A stretch of DNA of 64,000 nucleotides from assembly GCF_019925205.1 (NCBI RefSeq), contig NC_083567.1:13516001-13580000 (forward strand), read 5' to 3'. Source of the DNA: Metopolophium dirhodum. Its lineage: Eukaryota; Arthropoda; Insecta; Hemiptera; Aphididae. The notes under the pieces were generated by a model. It did no database searches. It had not been told where the DNA came from and worked only from the letters and a program-made list of their open reading frames with translations. Position numbers and translations under genes: made by a program. Shown piece by piece: positions 49,601 to 62,589 of the stretch; positions within the stretch are counted from its first letter, which is position 1, and each line of letters starts with the position of its first letter.

Positions 49601-50790
49601 TTTTTTCAAACTACCCACTTGAATTAACAGAATCTCGATTAATTTATAAATTTTATGTAATTTTTGCGGTTAGTTCGATTTTGTAATTATTTGTTTCGTA
49701 ATAATTATTGACATGAATGATTTTACAATCAATAATTGGTATGAATTATTACAATTATTTCTTGTTATCGACAAATTTTAACATTTATGTATTATGCCAA
49801 GTTTTATCCATACATTTAGTAGCATCGTCTAACAGGAGTGTTCTATCAAATTAAATAATACTTTAAAAAGTATTTTACTATCTAAAAATTAGATAAACTA
49901 CATGGTTTCCAAAGCAGTTTTTCTTGAACTATTTAACTTAACTACTTAAACCGTATTAATCCACATTAATCCGAACAATAATGGTTATGAGTTACGACCA
50001 CCCAAAAGTTTTTTTGAAAATGTCACACTAGGTATACTCATATACGATAATTGTTACGACGATATAATAATAGCGTAAAAGGCCAAGTAGAATGTTGTAG
50101 AATATAATGCAAGGTGTTTCGTATTGAATGTCACCATCATTAAAATAAATGAACTCGATAAACGATATTTTAAGAATCATGAACACCGACAGTCACATAA
50201 TAGTATATATTTCAAAGACATATTTTAACATTTTATTTTATATTACATTATAATTCGCATTATTACTATTTACCGAGTGCTTACTTATATTTATTGTAAT
50301 GGCGTCATTCGTTGTGAGAACTACCTGTTCTGTTTAGAACCAATAAAACATAACATTTATACAATAATACACCACAGGATTAGAAATATATAATTTTGTT
50401 TTAATTAGACGTATAATTTGGTGTAATATAATATAAGCCGTTTCTGCACTTTACACACTGCGAAAAGACTTACGAGAAAACTTATGACATGCAAAGATAT
50501 ACCATTAGCCGCGATTATATCCCACCGACTGCAATATATAAGACCACGCACACACGCGCACAAGACACAACTAGAAGAAAAGCGTACTTCCAATAGGTAT
50601 TATAATATATGTATTGTACATTATAAACTCTCGAAAAACACGCGATCTTCACCTCGGTATAACAAGCCACGGATTCCTCTCTCCTTAAATGTACACCGAT
50701 GACTTTTATTTGGGTTAGTTGGTAATACACTGCACAACGCTCTATATATATATACTGTACAAATACGTATATATAGAGGTATTATACCGA
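49601..50790. other. Anonymous sequence
   Basis: AT-rich, with mixed composition at 50440-50700. A small TA-rich inverted repeat lies at 50740-50778. Facing open frames at 50405-50730 on both strands are not protein-like. Confidence 0.5.
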
Positions 50791-50791
50791 T

Positions 50792-50959
50792 ATGATGCAA
50801 TCTACATTCTTAAGTTTATTGCCATGCGAACCTTTAGATCGTTCGCTTATTGTAAAAACGATCCTCGGGTTTGTGGAACGTAAAAAGATGAAACGGTTTG
50901 AAGCAGGTGCCTACATAATATACAAAGAGAAAGAGCTACGCTTGGCAAGAAAAATGTAG
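50792..50959 (+). CDS. Small open frame of 55 codons, unassigned
   Basis: The frame starts with two consecutive ATGs (50792 and 50795) and ends in TAG at 50957. I do not recognise it. The predicted peptide has a hydrophobic start, then EPLDRSLIVK, then ERKKMKRFEAG and KEKELRLARK, a balanced charged composition unlike the F/I/Y/N-rich frames typical here. The local G+C content is also higher than in the flanks. Alternatively, part of it could be an exon, since TTCTTAAG precedes 50815 and GAAGCAG|GTGCCT occurs at about 50907. It is isolated, with no adjacent coding sequence, and chance cannot be excluded. Confidence 0.18.
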   Translation: MMQSTFLSLLPCEPLDRSLIVKTILGFVERKKMKRFEAGAYIIYKEKELRLARKM

Positions 50960-52404
50960 ACCGATTTACTATAAATATTTATTAATAAAAAGTTCCAGGG
51001 GGGGGGGGGGTGGGACGTAGTAAGTGGTAGGTATCATAATCAACAAACAATTTTTCGTCGTGGTTTTTTTCTCTTCTGCAGTATAATAGTGTTATTAAAT
51101 TGCAGGTACCTATAGGTATACCTCCAATGTATGTTTAATTTTTAACGGAGGAAATTTTCATCCCAAAAAACCATTATTTACAGTATATATATATACGTAA
51201 TGATATTACCCGATTAAATTGGGTACCTAATTAAAAAAAAAAAAAAATACGAGTAATATTTTCTTATTACATCACAACTTACCCTTATTATTATATATTT
51301 TATACTACTGCACAATACACTATATATAATATAATATTATCTTATTAGTATTATTCGTTGTACGGGAAACACGTATAGATCGTTTCAACAGAGTACCTAA
51401 TTATTTTAGCAATGAACTATACGTCTTGTTATTTTAAAAAGTAAGAACTTTTTTTTTAAATCGTCCAAAAAGTCAATAATATACTTTTTAACACAGTGAG
51501 TTTTCACTGTAAAGATAACCACTAAAAAAAATAAAATAATATAACACACTCGTGAAAGCTCATGAAGCGTAATATCATAGCGTAAGTATATATTATATTA
51601 TGTACAAACGTACGCGCCCATATGTAACCCATATAATATATTATACTAATATAGTAAAATATGGACATATAAGCATATATTATTTGACCTACATTAACGC
51701 TGTTTGGATTCGTTTGTTTTACATTTGAAAATATTTAAAAAAACTTTTAAAAGTATATTATTGTCACTTCCGTAAGATATTATAATAGGACCTTATTATT
51801 ATTATTTTGCCCGATATTCGAGACTTGCATGACATAAAAGTTAAGTCGATAACCTACCTACTGTCGGGAAAACAAAATACAGTTACAGACAACCAAACTG
51901 CAGACTAGGTTATAAATAGTAAATATCTTCTATATACTAGAAAAATACTGTACCTATAATATGCTTTAATCAAAATGTATTGTTGCAGTGCAGCATAAAA
52001 ATAAGACTATAAGAGTGAGTTGTACAGTTGTTTTGCGGTGAATAATCGAGAAATCGTTATTAAACTCAACACACGACATTTTAACATTATACCTTTTGTG
52101 TGACGAATTATTCGTTCTCGTATGATTTCATTTGGCAAACAGATTTTAAAACTGTGGTAATTAATATTAATACACTAGGTAATACTTTATAATTGTTAAT
52201 AATTGTCTGCGCACAGTGTTGTAACTTGTAAGTTATAGATTAAATATTAACATTGAGTAATACAATATGTACTCAATAATATTACATAGATTTAGCCATT
52301 TAGGTATATCTTATATTTTTGTAAAATCATATTTAAATACTATTATCCATAATATAATCATATTAATAGGTAACTGGAAGAATACTCACTTACATTTTGA
52401 ATAA
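50960..52404. other. AT-rich anonymous sequence
   Basis: No recognised gene. It contains the G13 run at 50998-51010 and an A-rich run near 51234-51247. Confidence 0.5.
50998..51010. repeat. Poly-G run (G13)
   Basis: Thirteen consecutive G residues followed by TGGGACG. Confidence 0.95.
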
Positions 52405-52679
52405 GGTGATCAACATTTATCAAAACAATTATCCACCAAATAATTTACAGTAAAATAAGAAAAATTTCTCATCTGAAAAATAGAAGTGTGTATCACCACA
52501 GAATACTCCTGCAAGTAGTAGGAAATATCTCAAGAATTTGAAAGTATCTTCTTTAAGTATAGTTCCTACTTACTTTAAAATTCTAAAATCAGAATTTTGA
52601 ATAAAATCATTATTTAAGGAGAAAAGAGTGAGGGGGGGGGGGGAGGAGGGTGAGAATTTTTCGTCAATCACCCTGTATA
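52405..52679 (+). mobile_element. Family A MITE, right half (copy A3)
   Basis: Contains, in family order, ATCCACCAAATAATTTACAG, CACCACAGAATACTCCTGC, TCAAGAATTTGAAAGTATC, AAAATCAGAATTTTGAATAA, GAGGGTGAG and the end TCAATCACCCTGTATA. The left half is missing or diverged. A G12 run (52632-52643) has expanded in the G-rich subterminal block. Confidence 0.75.
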
Positions 52680-54232
52680 ATATATTATATTTATGTTTAT
52701 CGTACACATTTGACATACCTACGCACCTCTCGCGGGGCAAAGTATATTATTCTCTCGCCAAATTGCACGTGTACGAAATATAATATATTAAATAATTATT
52801 ATATTTCCCATTGGTACCTATAGGTACTAACTAAATTGCAAATGAAACTTCTCAATAAAATACTGAGTTATTTTCTTTATACGTAGTATAGATTACACAA
52901 AACCTGAACTAAAGAGTTGAACAGGAAGTAAAAAAAAATGCAACACGCGCGCGAGCAAAATTTAATTTACACAGCATAATTATTTTTTATAAACCATCGT
53001 CAACCAATTATTTTTATAACTATCGTTCGATAGGAACCGCAATGGCGCAATAACATTCGACGCCTTATTGTTGGTTGATAATTTACATTTTACATTCTAT
53101 AGAAATGTAAATACATACCAGTAACCGAGTCGAACAGCTTTATTATTATAAGAACGACTGAGACGTCGGAACTTTTTGATCGATAAAGAAAAAAAATAAA
53201 TACCGTTCGAGAAAATATATTATAACACGTAATTATTATTATATAGGTTAGGTGGGTCGCTGTCAACATCACACGCTGCAAAAGCACGTCGTGCGTTGTA
53301 GTGGAGAATCGTTGTGTACGTTTATTATATTAATTTATTATTATACGAACAGAACCCGTACATCGTGGATGTCGACTTATTTTCATGCCCTCGATATTAA
53401 AAAAAGTTATTAACTGGAACGTCGCTCTTACGACGGAGTACGGTTATTATAAAATACAAAATTATAATATAATGTAGAATAAGACCGAAATAATTTTTCG
53501 CCCGTAAGTATATATTATATTGTTACAAATTGCGACCATAATATAATAATATTATAAAATGTAATAAAGTAAACGCTATTACCATTTACCAGGTATTTGA
53601 AGAGGTTGTAAATCATATTAGGTATATATTATTATTATTATTATTAAATGTTAATAATATACCAATATACGTATAATAATGTGATTTACAGAGTAGGTCA
53701 CTAAAATATCGGCGCCGACAACGGAAAAGGTTTTCTAGCGGCCGACGAGGGATCAGAAAAAAAGAGAGAAAATATAAAGAAAAAAGAACATTGAATGACC
53801 AAATTCGGACGCGAAGCCCGGAGTGAAAAATAAGTGGAATGACGGCCACGCAAGATCGGATGTCATAAATCACCTACAACCGGAGGGACTTATATGAGAC
53901 GTGTATGTGTGTGTGTGTCTATGTATGTATGTATGTATGTGTGCGTGAGTGTGTAATATATATGTTTATGATGCATACATGTACCATAGTAGATGTATAT
54001 AATATGAAGTAAAAAAGAGATCGGCGTCACAAGAAGAGTTTTCGTCGACGACAAAGGGGTTGGGGTGGACGAAATAAAATAGAAAAGACTTAGCGCGCTC
54101 AAAAGTAACTTAGTGCGATGTGATAAATTCGACAAATCGTGAAGATCAAAATTTTTGGGTATTAAGCTGCTGGTCGTTAGCGTTTCGGATGAAATAATAG
54201 GTACCTTCTCTCTCTTTCTCTATGATTTAAAA
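52680..54232. other. Anonymous sequence with CpG-richer patch and GT repeat
   Basis: The stretch 53690-54160 is richer in G+C (GGCGCCGACAACGG, GCGGCCGACGAGGG). A (GT)/(TATG) microsatellite lies at 53904-53945. The facing open frames at 53613-54135 come from this repeat-rich context. Confidence 0.5.
53904..53945. repeat. (GT)n/(TATG)n compound microsatellite
   Basis: GTGTGTGTGTGT followed by five TATG units and GTGTGCGTG. Confidence 0.9.
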
Positions 54233-54706
54233 ATTGAGCATCCCCATTTTTTTTAAATAATGCAGTTATTAAAAATCTGATTTTTGGAAACTTTTAATTA
54301 CACTTAAGACTATTTTTTAAATTTCATGAAAGTTTTTATTCTTCTTAAGGAGTGTCCTGTCGAGACAAAAACTTATGTTTTGTTTTTCAAATGAGAACCC
54401 CCCAATTCTACTGTAAATTTTGTAAATTATTATCTATCGGTCCATGAAAAGGATTTGGAAAATATGGGAGCTGTGGTGAAATGAAAATTGTTTTAGTAAT
54501 TATATAATATTAAAAATTAGTAATTTTTAAAAATTGTCCTTGTATAGTAAGTACTCGTAGGAACTAGATTAAATATTATATAACATAATATATAACTATT
54601 TATTATCTATTTAAGAAGGTATATTTAAAAATTCCAAAAATCGGAATTCGAATAAATTTATTATTAAAAGGAAAAAATGGGAGTGAGCATGCTTGATGAA
54701 CACATT
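54233..54706. mobile_element. Family A MITE, copy A4
   Basis: The left end GAGCATCCCCATTTTTTTTA mirrors the right AAAAAATGGGAGTGAGCATG. Inward, AATCTGATTTTTGG pairs with CCAAAAATCGGAATTCG. AGGAGTGTCCTGTCG and GAGAACCCCCCAATTCTACT are the family's internal blocks, shared with A2. The outermost TATACAGGGTG part is lost on the left and diverged on the right (GATGAACACATT). Confidence 0.75.
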
Positions 54707-55575
54707 TATGTTTACAGTGATTTGAAACACACTCACGCACACATACACTCCATCTCCGGCTTTTCCCTTGAGATTTACGAATGGTTTTTGATCGAACGCT
54801 TTACCTTACTATGGTTTATTATTATACACACATCAGAAAAAAAATAACAGATCAACATATAGCATATAAAAAACATTTTCTCGAACAATACATGTACCTA
54901 CCTGTATAATATTATGTATGTAGTGTGGAAAACGTTTACGGTAACTCGGTAGGTGGCCTACTCACCAAAGAGCTTTTGACATCTACTCGTGCAGATATTA
55001 TATGGTCGGTCTCGCTAAAAACGGAATGAATTTATATTTTATTATTTTACAACACTCGAAAAACATTTACGATATAAACCCACGGTAGGTATAATAATGA
55101 TATGTTTTTGGGAATATTTGTTTTGTGTCCGATATGGCGATATGCTACTGGAGCTTTGTCGTTTCGGTTCACGACGCCCATATAGGTTTTTTTTTTTCAT
55201 ACGCGCCAAATTGAATGCTCGCCCACGCGACAAAAGTGACTTTTTCCCTTTTCTCCTCGTTTTCCATTATTGCCGTCATCAATATATTATATTATGTATG
55301 CTAGTGTGTGTACAAGCCACGACGTAGAACCGTCTCTTCCACCCTTTGCCCATACGCGCGCACACACCCTTAAATCACTTTATTTCTACCACTCGGTGGC
55401 AACCGCCCCCGCGACTATTATTTTTTCTCGTTTTTTTTTCGCACCAAGTTATACACGGTGCGTGGTATACACCATATTGTATCGTAACCTTTAAGGCTTT
55501 AAATCACCTCTCGTCTACACTCTCTCTCACACACACACGATTAATAAACCTATATACCATACTATTTATACAGAC
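54707..55575. other. Anonymous sequence, CpG-richer centre
   Basis: Facing open frames at 55042-55585 reflect mixed composition and pyrimidine-rich runs. No domain, splice pattern or repeat boundary was recognised. Confidence 0.45.
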
Positions 55576-56316
55576 TACAGAGTGATTCACTGATAATGCT
55601 TATTTTCATTTTTTCCTTTATAATAAATACTTAACTAATACATTCATACAAATATTCTGATTTTTGTATTTTAAACATATACGACGTCTTAATGAACATA
55701 GTTTCAAATAAACACTAATATGTTGTATGTCATTAAGCAGTGTTCTTTGGTGATACCAACTTTTTTTTGAAGTAAAACTTCTTTCTTGAGGTGTGTTTTT
55801 TTATTGTGAATCATACTTTTTTCTGTAAATTGTTAAGTAGATAACTTTTTTGAAAATGTTGATGTACCTATCCAAATCAAAATTCGTAGGTGTAGTTTCG
55901 AGTCTTATAACTTTGGGAGTACAAGCATTGATTAAATAAACATGTATAATGTATATTTAATCAATGGTACAAGGATATTTTAAAGGTGATTTAAAATTTA
56001 AAGTACATAATTAGAATTAATCAATCAAGTTTTTATAGTTTGTAAAGTTGTCAGAGTATATAAGTACTAGTTTGAATAATAATTGCCATTTTATACACCG
56101 TACTTTACCTGACTAAACAACTCGCAAGAAAAAGGGTGATACTCATTTGAAAATAAGAAATTGAAATCGCCTGAGGACACTCCCTAAATGGCATTAAAAA
56201 TCTAAGTATTTGATTATAAGGTCATTAAGTAGGTATAATTAAAATCTAAAATATTTTAATAAGTTTATTATTAAATAAAAAATAGGATTTATCGTGTTTG
56301 GCGAATAACTCTATAT
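55576..56316. mobile_element. Family A foldback MITE, full-length copy A5
   Basis: The left end TACAGAGTGATTCACTGATA mirrors the right end TTGGCGAATAACTCTATATA. Inward, TTTTTTCCTTTATAATAA mirrors TTATTATTAAATAAAAAATA. The internal blocks AAATTGTTAAGTAGATAAC, TTTTTTGAAAATGTTGATGT and ACCTATCCAAATCAAAATTC correspond to A2. The size (741 bp) fits the full-length type. Confidence 0.8.
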
Positions 56317-56951
56317 AATAACGGGAATTCGTGCATTTTTTTTCTACGCATATACCTATTAGTACAATATAGTAAGTTATATAGTAAAGATATAAGTTAT
56401 ACTATATAAAATGCTATATTTTTTAGATTTGTATACAGCATCGATGTTTGTTTCGACATTTTCGTTTGCACCTCTACGTTAAACTCGTATTTCGTATATT
56501 TAAAACAAAAAGTTTTATGCAATAAGTACCTATGTAATAGTATATACTGATATACTCTTTTCTACTGTATGGATTCTTATCAACAAAAACAGGTTAACTG
56601 CGTGGAAAGCTTTGTATTTGTACAGTAATGACGTTCACCGTATAATATTGTTTTTATCCACTGGCGTTTCGTAGATCCGTCGTGCCTCAAAAAAAAATAA
56701 CAAATAAATCAATCTCTGCAGTTATATTTGGACGATTAAATTAAATTCATAAAAATGAAAAAAGATATCTTTAGGTTGAGTTTAAAAGTGACAGTTTGTA
56801 CACCAATGCACATGATTACTGATTATACCTACGTCTGTTGAGTTTCTGCGATTTTATTCTTATTCCTTATTCAACCACCCACAATACTATATTACTATTA
56901 CATCATATTAATATATTATATTTAATGAAATCCAATATGCTATACATGCAT
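56317..56951. other. AT-rich anonymous sequence
   Basis: No recognised gene or bounded element. Confidence 0.5.
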
Positions 56952-57261
56952 CAGTGGCTTAGTCCGATGGGTGGGCAATAAGGGACTGCATCTTCCCAGA
57001 AATTAAAGGAAAATTTAAAAATACTTTCATTCTTACGTAATATTTTATTGCGTAAGACGTAACCATGTATTAAAATTGTATTTTGTATGAAGATTGCTGC
57101 AAAGGTCTGAAATGTTATATGTGACTACGCCACTACGGGCATGGAAAACTTACGAGAGATTCTAGTTTAGTCTCTCCTATAATTCTAATAATATAATAAA
57201 ACGGTAATATTATAATAAAATATCAGCCCACCAAAAACCTCTAAATCCTGTATCGCCACTG
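56952..57261. mobile_element. Candidate DNA element with CAGTGGC ends
   Basis: CAGTGGCTTAGTC at 56952 and TATCGCCACTG ending at 57261 form short inverted ends, with CTACGCCACTACGGGC near the middle (57127-57142) repeating the motif. CAGTGGCG-type ends are common in insect hAT-like repeats, but no 8-bp target duplication was found. Confidence 0.45.
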
Positions 57262-59079
57262 AGTTATAATATTATGTACATAGGTATTTGTAATAACTTA
57301 TAGCTTGTTAACTATATTGTGAATTATCTATTGGTGATTCAGCATAATTGAGTCTAAGGATATTTTCGACTGGCTCATGTCTAACGCTCAAACACAATAA
57401 TTGACAATATTGGGTCACGCCCTGGCGAGCAGTATATAATATATATATAGATACCTACCTACTCGAGTTGGGGTAGTTACTGATAAAAATAATAAAAACA
57501 ACGCAAGGCTCACGCATTTTCGCCGTCTGAAAAAGCGTATTTAAAAGTAAAATTTATTGAAATAGACATTTTGTTTACGTTTGTTTTGGCAGAGTTACAG
57601 TTAAGTACCTATTATAGTATAATTCTGGTATTTTTGTAAAGAAATAAAACATTAGAAAGATAATTGCTATTAAATTAACATAAAAACATAAAAAACATAC
57701 AAATGAGTTATTATTATTCATACACTTAGTTAAATAGGTGGAATGTATATAGTACCTAATACATTTTATATAATACACTATACCTACTGTATGTCAGTAT
57801 AGAAGATTAATATCTAAAGTAATGTATATAATATTATATGTATATTTTCAAAGATTTATTAAACCTAGTACATTATTTTCTTTGCTAGTAAATTTTTTTT
57901 AACTGTGTCATAATGTGATAAAAAAATTAAACAATAGATAAAAATAATGACCACATTGTATGAACAAATATAACTATAATATTATAAATAAATGTTGCCT
58001 AGATATCAAATTATGCAATTACGCCCACAAATAAATTTTGTGAATTTCAGTAAAATAGCATCCAAATACTTTTTACTTTCTTGATTTTATTTTAATACTT
58101 TCAGCATCGAGAGTATTTTAAATGTATTTTTACAACTCTGTCACAAAACATACACATACTTCAAATGTGCTTGTACAATAGATATTAATATTAATGTACG
58201 AATAGAACGTGCTACGTTAGGTTTTCAATACCTATATAATTGATCAGAGTTTTCGGGCATTGGATGAGTGTTGCACCGCGATTATACCTGGACGGCTGCA
58301 TCTCTACGTATTATGTAACACTAATTTGTATTTTTATTTTAAAATGTAAAGTACAACGTCACAACCAAAATTTAGGGCAATTTTATTTTGAAATAACTAG
58401 TTGTTTAAATGCCATTAAAAATGACAGTGGACCACAATCGTCGAATGCCCAAGAGCGAGTGAGTGTGCACTGAACATCGAGGTCATGTAATCCGAGTGGA
58501 AATAATGATATCATTTCGGCAGCCCTCCATAAAAGGTGTGTTTACGCACGTTTTTCGAATTACGCGTACAAGTATAGTGAGCGGCAAAATATCAGGTAGA
58601 CGTCGGGAAATAAATCTCGGAATATTATAGGAAATGTCGGAAAAACACGTACCCATAGAGTTTTATTCGGATTTCTCATCACGTATAGGGACGCCAATAG
58701 TTCACACGGACACGCGTAAATGTACACAAACGAACACAATGTGGTCTGTTATTAACACACTGAAACATATAATGATATATTATAATGTAATATCACCGTA
58801 CGCCACAGCTGCTGCTGACTGCTGTCCCGTGAAAGACGAACAATATTGCATCATTAGGCTGTGCATTTTAAATTTTTGTTTTGTTTTACTGGAATATAAT
58901 AATAATGATAATTATTGTTATTATCCGCCTGATAGAAATGCGTTCGGATTACCGCAGTCCGTGAGTCATGACACATAATATATATATATGTATGTATCCC
59001 TTTTGTCAATGCCAAAGATTTATATTAGGATGACCGTCCATTCTCGAAAATCGAGCTGTAATTTGTTATAATGATGCGT
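57262..59079. other. Anonymous sequence with an unsupported open frame
   Basis: AT-rich, then CpG-richer at 58440-58720. A plus-strand frame from an ATG at 58634 runs 114 codons to 58978 with a few cysteines. It shows no signal peptide, domain or splice context that I recognise. Confidence 0.45.
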
Positions 59080-59504
59080 CTGATTTTTTTCTTTTGTAAC
59101 AAATTTATTCAAATTCTGATATACAGAATTCGTAAATACTAAAGAATATATTTTCAAATTGTTGAGATTTTTTGTACTACACTTAAGGAATGTTCTATGG
59201 CGATAAAAACTTTTGTTTTTTCTAATGAGAACCAATAATTTATAATTTTGATTCAATATTTTGATAAAAATTTCTGCTAAAAAATTTACAGCAGAATGGA
59301 AGGGGGGGGCTCTCATTTGAAAAAAACATGTTATTTGTATCTCTATACAGTGCACTCCATAAGTTGTACAAACAATATATCTCAAGAATTTAAAAATATA
59401 GTCTTAACTATGTTTAAAAATTCGAAAAATCAGATTTTTAAGAACTGCGCATGGTTGAAGATAAAAATGTGGGTGAGCATACTTGACGCGAATCCCGCTG
59501 TATA
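59080..59504. mobile_element. Family A MITE, copy A6
   Basis: AATTCTGATATACAGAATTC, AAGGAATGTTCTATGG, ATGAGAACC, TTTACAGCAGAATGG with a G7 run, CTCTCATTTGAAAAAAACAT, AAAAATCAGATTTTTAAG and GTGGGTGAGCATACTTGACG follow the family A order. The right end is CCCGCTGTATA. The left terminus is diverged. Open frames on both strands across this interval are therefore repeat sequence. Confidence 0.75.
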
Positions 59505-60022
59505 ATTATATACAGCGTGTGTTATTGTATTATTGCTGTGCGCATCCAATGATATTCTACTCGCGTAATTCGCGTGGACGTTTAGGATTTCTGTGTTTGT
59601 TTTTATATTATTATTGTGTCGATATAATATTATATAGATAATGTTCACACATAACACATAATATTTTATGTTATAGGTAGTAATAACTAATAAAGTACGT
59701 GCCCCTCGCATGTAGTAATATAATATTATGTTTGAATTATGGTAAAAAATGTTTCGCTCTTATTTGCTATTAATGTGCGTTTTTCCCATAGAGTTTGACC
59801 TCTTTGACTATACAGTGGCAGAAGCTGATGTTGCATATGCTGCCCTGCAATTTTCAAAATGCACCGCCTCATTGGTCAAATATCAAGAAACAATTATTAT
59901 TTGTACATTCGAATTTATCGATAATTTAATAATAATATAATAATATATAATATGATCTAGTTCCTAAATAATATCTATGCTTTTAGCTATGCTCTTAGCT
60001 ATGTTTTGTTTTCTTTCATAGA
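59505..60022. other. AT-rich anonymous sequence
   Basis: No recognised gene. A direct repeat TTTTAGCTATG / TCTTAGCTATG occurs at 59981-60004. Confidence 0.5.
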
Positions 60023-60630
60023 CAGTGGTCGAAGTATTTGGGGGATAGGGATATGGTTCACCCCTCCACTTATTTTGTAAAAAATAATACATCCCACTGA
60101 TAATTATATACAAATATTATTGATTTAGGTTAGGTATTGGACTTTTTCATAAAATGTTTATTTTCACGATTGTTTTTTTTAATCAGTTTTACAATAATAC
60201 AATGAACAATGATGTTTATATTAATATTGTTACTTTTTTTATAAGAAACAATATTGCCTTTTTGTTTGCTTGGGTCATATGACAACTATTTCTAATAAAT
60301 CTAAACGTAATTTCTTACAATTTTATGATGATAATAAGATATAATATTCATTATCTTTTCGGTTTTAGAGTTCAAAGTTACAACTTTTTTGATTAATTTT
60401 TACAAAAGTTAATAAATACAATTCATGTTTAAAAAAAATGTAGAATTTCTATTTTTTGTTTCATATTTTCTGGATGTACTTATACTATAAATAAAATTGT
60501 ATTATAAAAAAAGGTATACAAGAATTAAACTACCTCCCCTCCCACAAAGGCGTGTATGACTGTTTAAGCCATAATAATATATGAGAACAAAGAGCATCCC
60601 TCCACTTATTTTGAGCCACTTCGACCTCTG
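60023..60630. mobile_element. Candidate DNA element with CAGTGGTCGAAGT ends
   Basis: CAGTGGTCGAAGT (60023-60035) is mirrored with one difference by ACTTCGACCTCTG (60618-60630). A second motif, CCCTCCACTTATTTTG, appears near both ends in the same orientation (about 60063 and 60597). No transposase frame was seen, and the target duplication is not clear. Confidence 0.5.
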
Positions 60631-61029
60631 CAGAGCATTTAGCATAGTTGATTATTATTACCTACCTACTGACAAATTATTAATAATAATACAACAATGT
60701 AAATGTTCCATCAACAATAATTATACAACTATAAAGGTATGCTATATTATGTTCATACTATGGAATAGTTATAAAACAAATAAACTAATAAAAAAAAGCT
60801 CGTTACTAAAGTTTATCCCAAGAAAAATGAGTTGGAGAATCAGTCTCTTTCACTCCTTTCTAACACAATCCACCGACAACCGATATTAAATATATTCAGG
60901 TGCTGAAATTATTATACGTTGCCTCTACGCAACAGTCCTTGTCACGTTTACGGCAATGCTAATATCCAGCGACAATAATTTTATTAACATATAATATTAC
61001 ATATTACAACATTGAATGAAAAGAGTGAA

Positions 61030-62393
61030 TAGATAATGAAAGAATGATATAATAATATCATTGTATAAGAAAAACGATTCTTATTGAAAACGGTCAGTTT
61101 GCCTATAATACTACCAAGTATATTTGATGATATTATTGTGAATAAAGTAATTTATATAATATAACCTATTTACGTGGAGCCTTGTTTTAAATTTTCAATC
61201 CTTAGCTATAAATGTTGAACATTTTGAACTACAAAATGATTATTAAATTTTAATTTGATAAATGTTGTCAAAATTCGAACTTTAAATGCTTATAAAAAAA
61301 ATTGTGCCTCTGTATTTTTAATATTTTTAACTGTAATTGTAACAATATATCAGGAGCCTTGCATTCAATTTTCACGCTTATTTAAACAACAAATAAAATT
61401 TTATTGATATTTATAGAAAAAAAAACTAAAAATATTGAAAACTGACAATGTTCGTAAACAGCTCAAAAAGAGTCAAATTATTTTCGAAATTGTATCGTGT
61501 ATAGAAAATGCTAATACAAATATTCAGTGAAATTTTCAAGTATCTACAGTCATACGTTTTGTAATTACAACAAAATAAGAAAATCGTGACATGAAATATC
61601 GAGTGAATATCAAATGTTGTAAAAATATGAATTTAAAACGCTCATAAAAATTTAATTTGATTTTCTTGTAGACATTTTTTTTTGATAAAGGTAGACAAAC
61701 TTATGGATAATCTTGTATTACATTTTCAAATCTTAGATTTAAAAAGAAAAATTTTTTGAATTCTCAACTCAAAATAATTTGCTAATTTTCGTGATTTTTC
61801 GTATTTTGTCAATATCTGAACTTTAAATGCTTATAAATAAAAACTGTGACTAAGGATTTTTAATATTTTTCAAATGTCATTGTAACAATAATATAGTAGG
61901 AGCCTTGTATTAAAGTTTCAAGCTTTTTTACCCAACAAATAAAATTTTATTGATATTTGTATAAAAAAAAACTAAAAAATATGAAAACTGAAAATGTTCG
62001 TAAACAGCTCAAAATAAGTCAAAATATTTGGAAAATGTTATGGTGTATAGAAAATTCTAATATAAAAATTCAGTCAAAATTTCATGTACCTACGGTCTTT
62101 TTTTTAGAGTTACTCCAAAAACCAAAATAGATTTTCTCGAAAATAGATTTTGCGTAAAAATTCCCGTTTTTATTCCTTAATTTTTCTTTCGTGTTTCATG
62201 TCGCTTTTGAAAACTACTGGGAAATTTTTACTTTTGATCTCCAAAGTACTAGATTCACTTTCCTATCAGAAAAGTTACTGTTAAAGAAAATCCAAGCACT
62301 TTTACTGTCCTAAAATGTGATGACAGACACACACAAAAAAAAAAACACACATCATTATAAAATCAATATATTCATCGCTTCGCTCAGAATCTA
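61030..62393 (+). mobile_element. Family D repeat, longest copy D2, with internal tandem duplication
   Basis: The left side has ATATCATTGTATAAGAAAAA followed by CGATTCTTATTG, and the right end reads CATCGCTTCGCTCAGAATC. The interior repeats itself with an offset of 546 bp. AAATAAAATTTTATTGATAT occurs at 61391 and 61937, both followed by AACTAAAAA, GAAAACTGA, ATGTTCGTAAACAGCTCAAA and TGTATAGAAAAT. Unit 1 spans about 61176-61721 and unit 2 from 61722 to about 62120. No protein frame is present, so the element is non-autonomous. Confidence 0.75.
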
Positions 62394-62589
62394 AAATATT
62401 GAAACAATCGTTGTTGAAACTATAATACAGTGCTCGGTTTGCAGAAAATTTTATTATACCCATATTTTTTATGAATAGCGTTTTACGTTCACGCGATATT
62501 CTGTTGCTATAATTATATGAAACGTTAATGGTTTGTATAATGCTGTGGCTATGCTTTTTTTTTGGCTGAGATCAAAATGAAATGTATAT

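Noticed and set aside
53890..54135. Minus-strand open frame with Thr-His repeats
   Set aside because: It is produced by the GT/TATG microsatellite.
58634..58978. 114-codon ATG open frame with several cysteines
   Set aside because: The cysteines show no regular pattern, there is no signal peptide, and the C-terminal part is AT-driven with Asn/Tyr runs.
59020..59505. Open frames on both strands
   Set aside because: They mostly lie within family A copy A6, which is non-coding repeat sequence.
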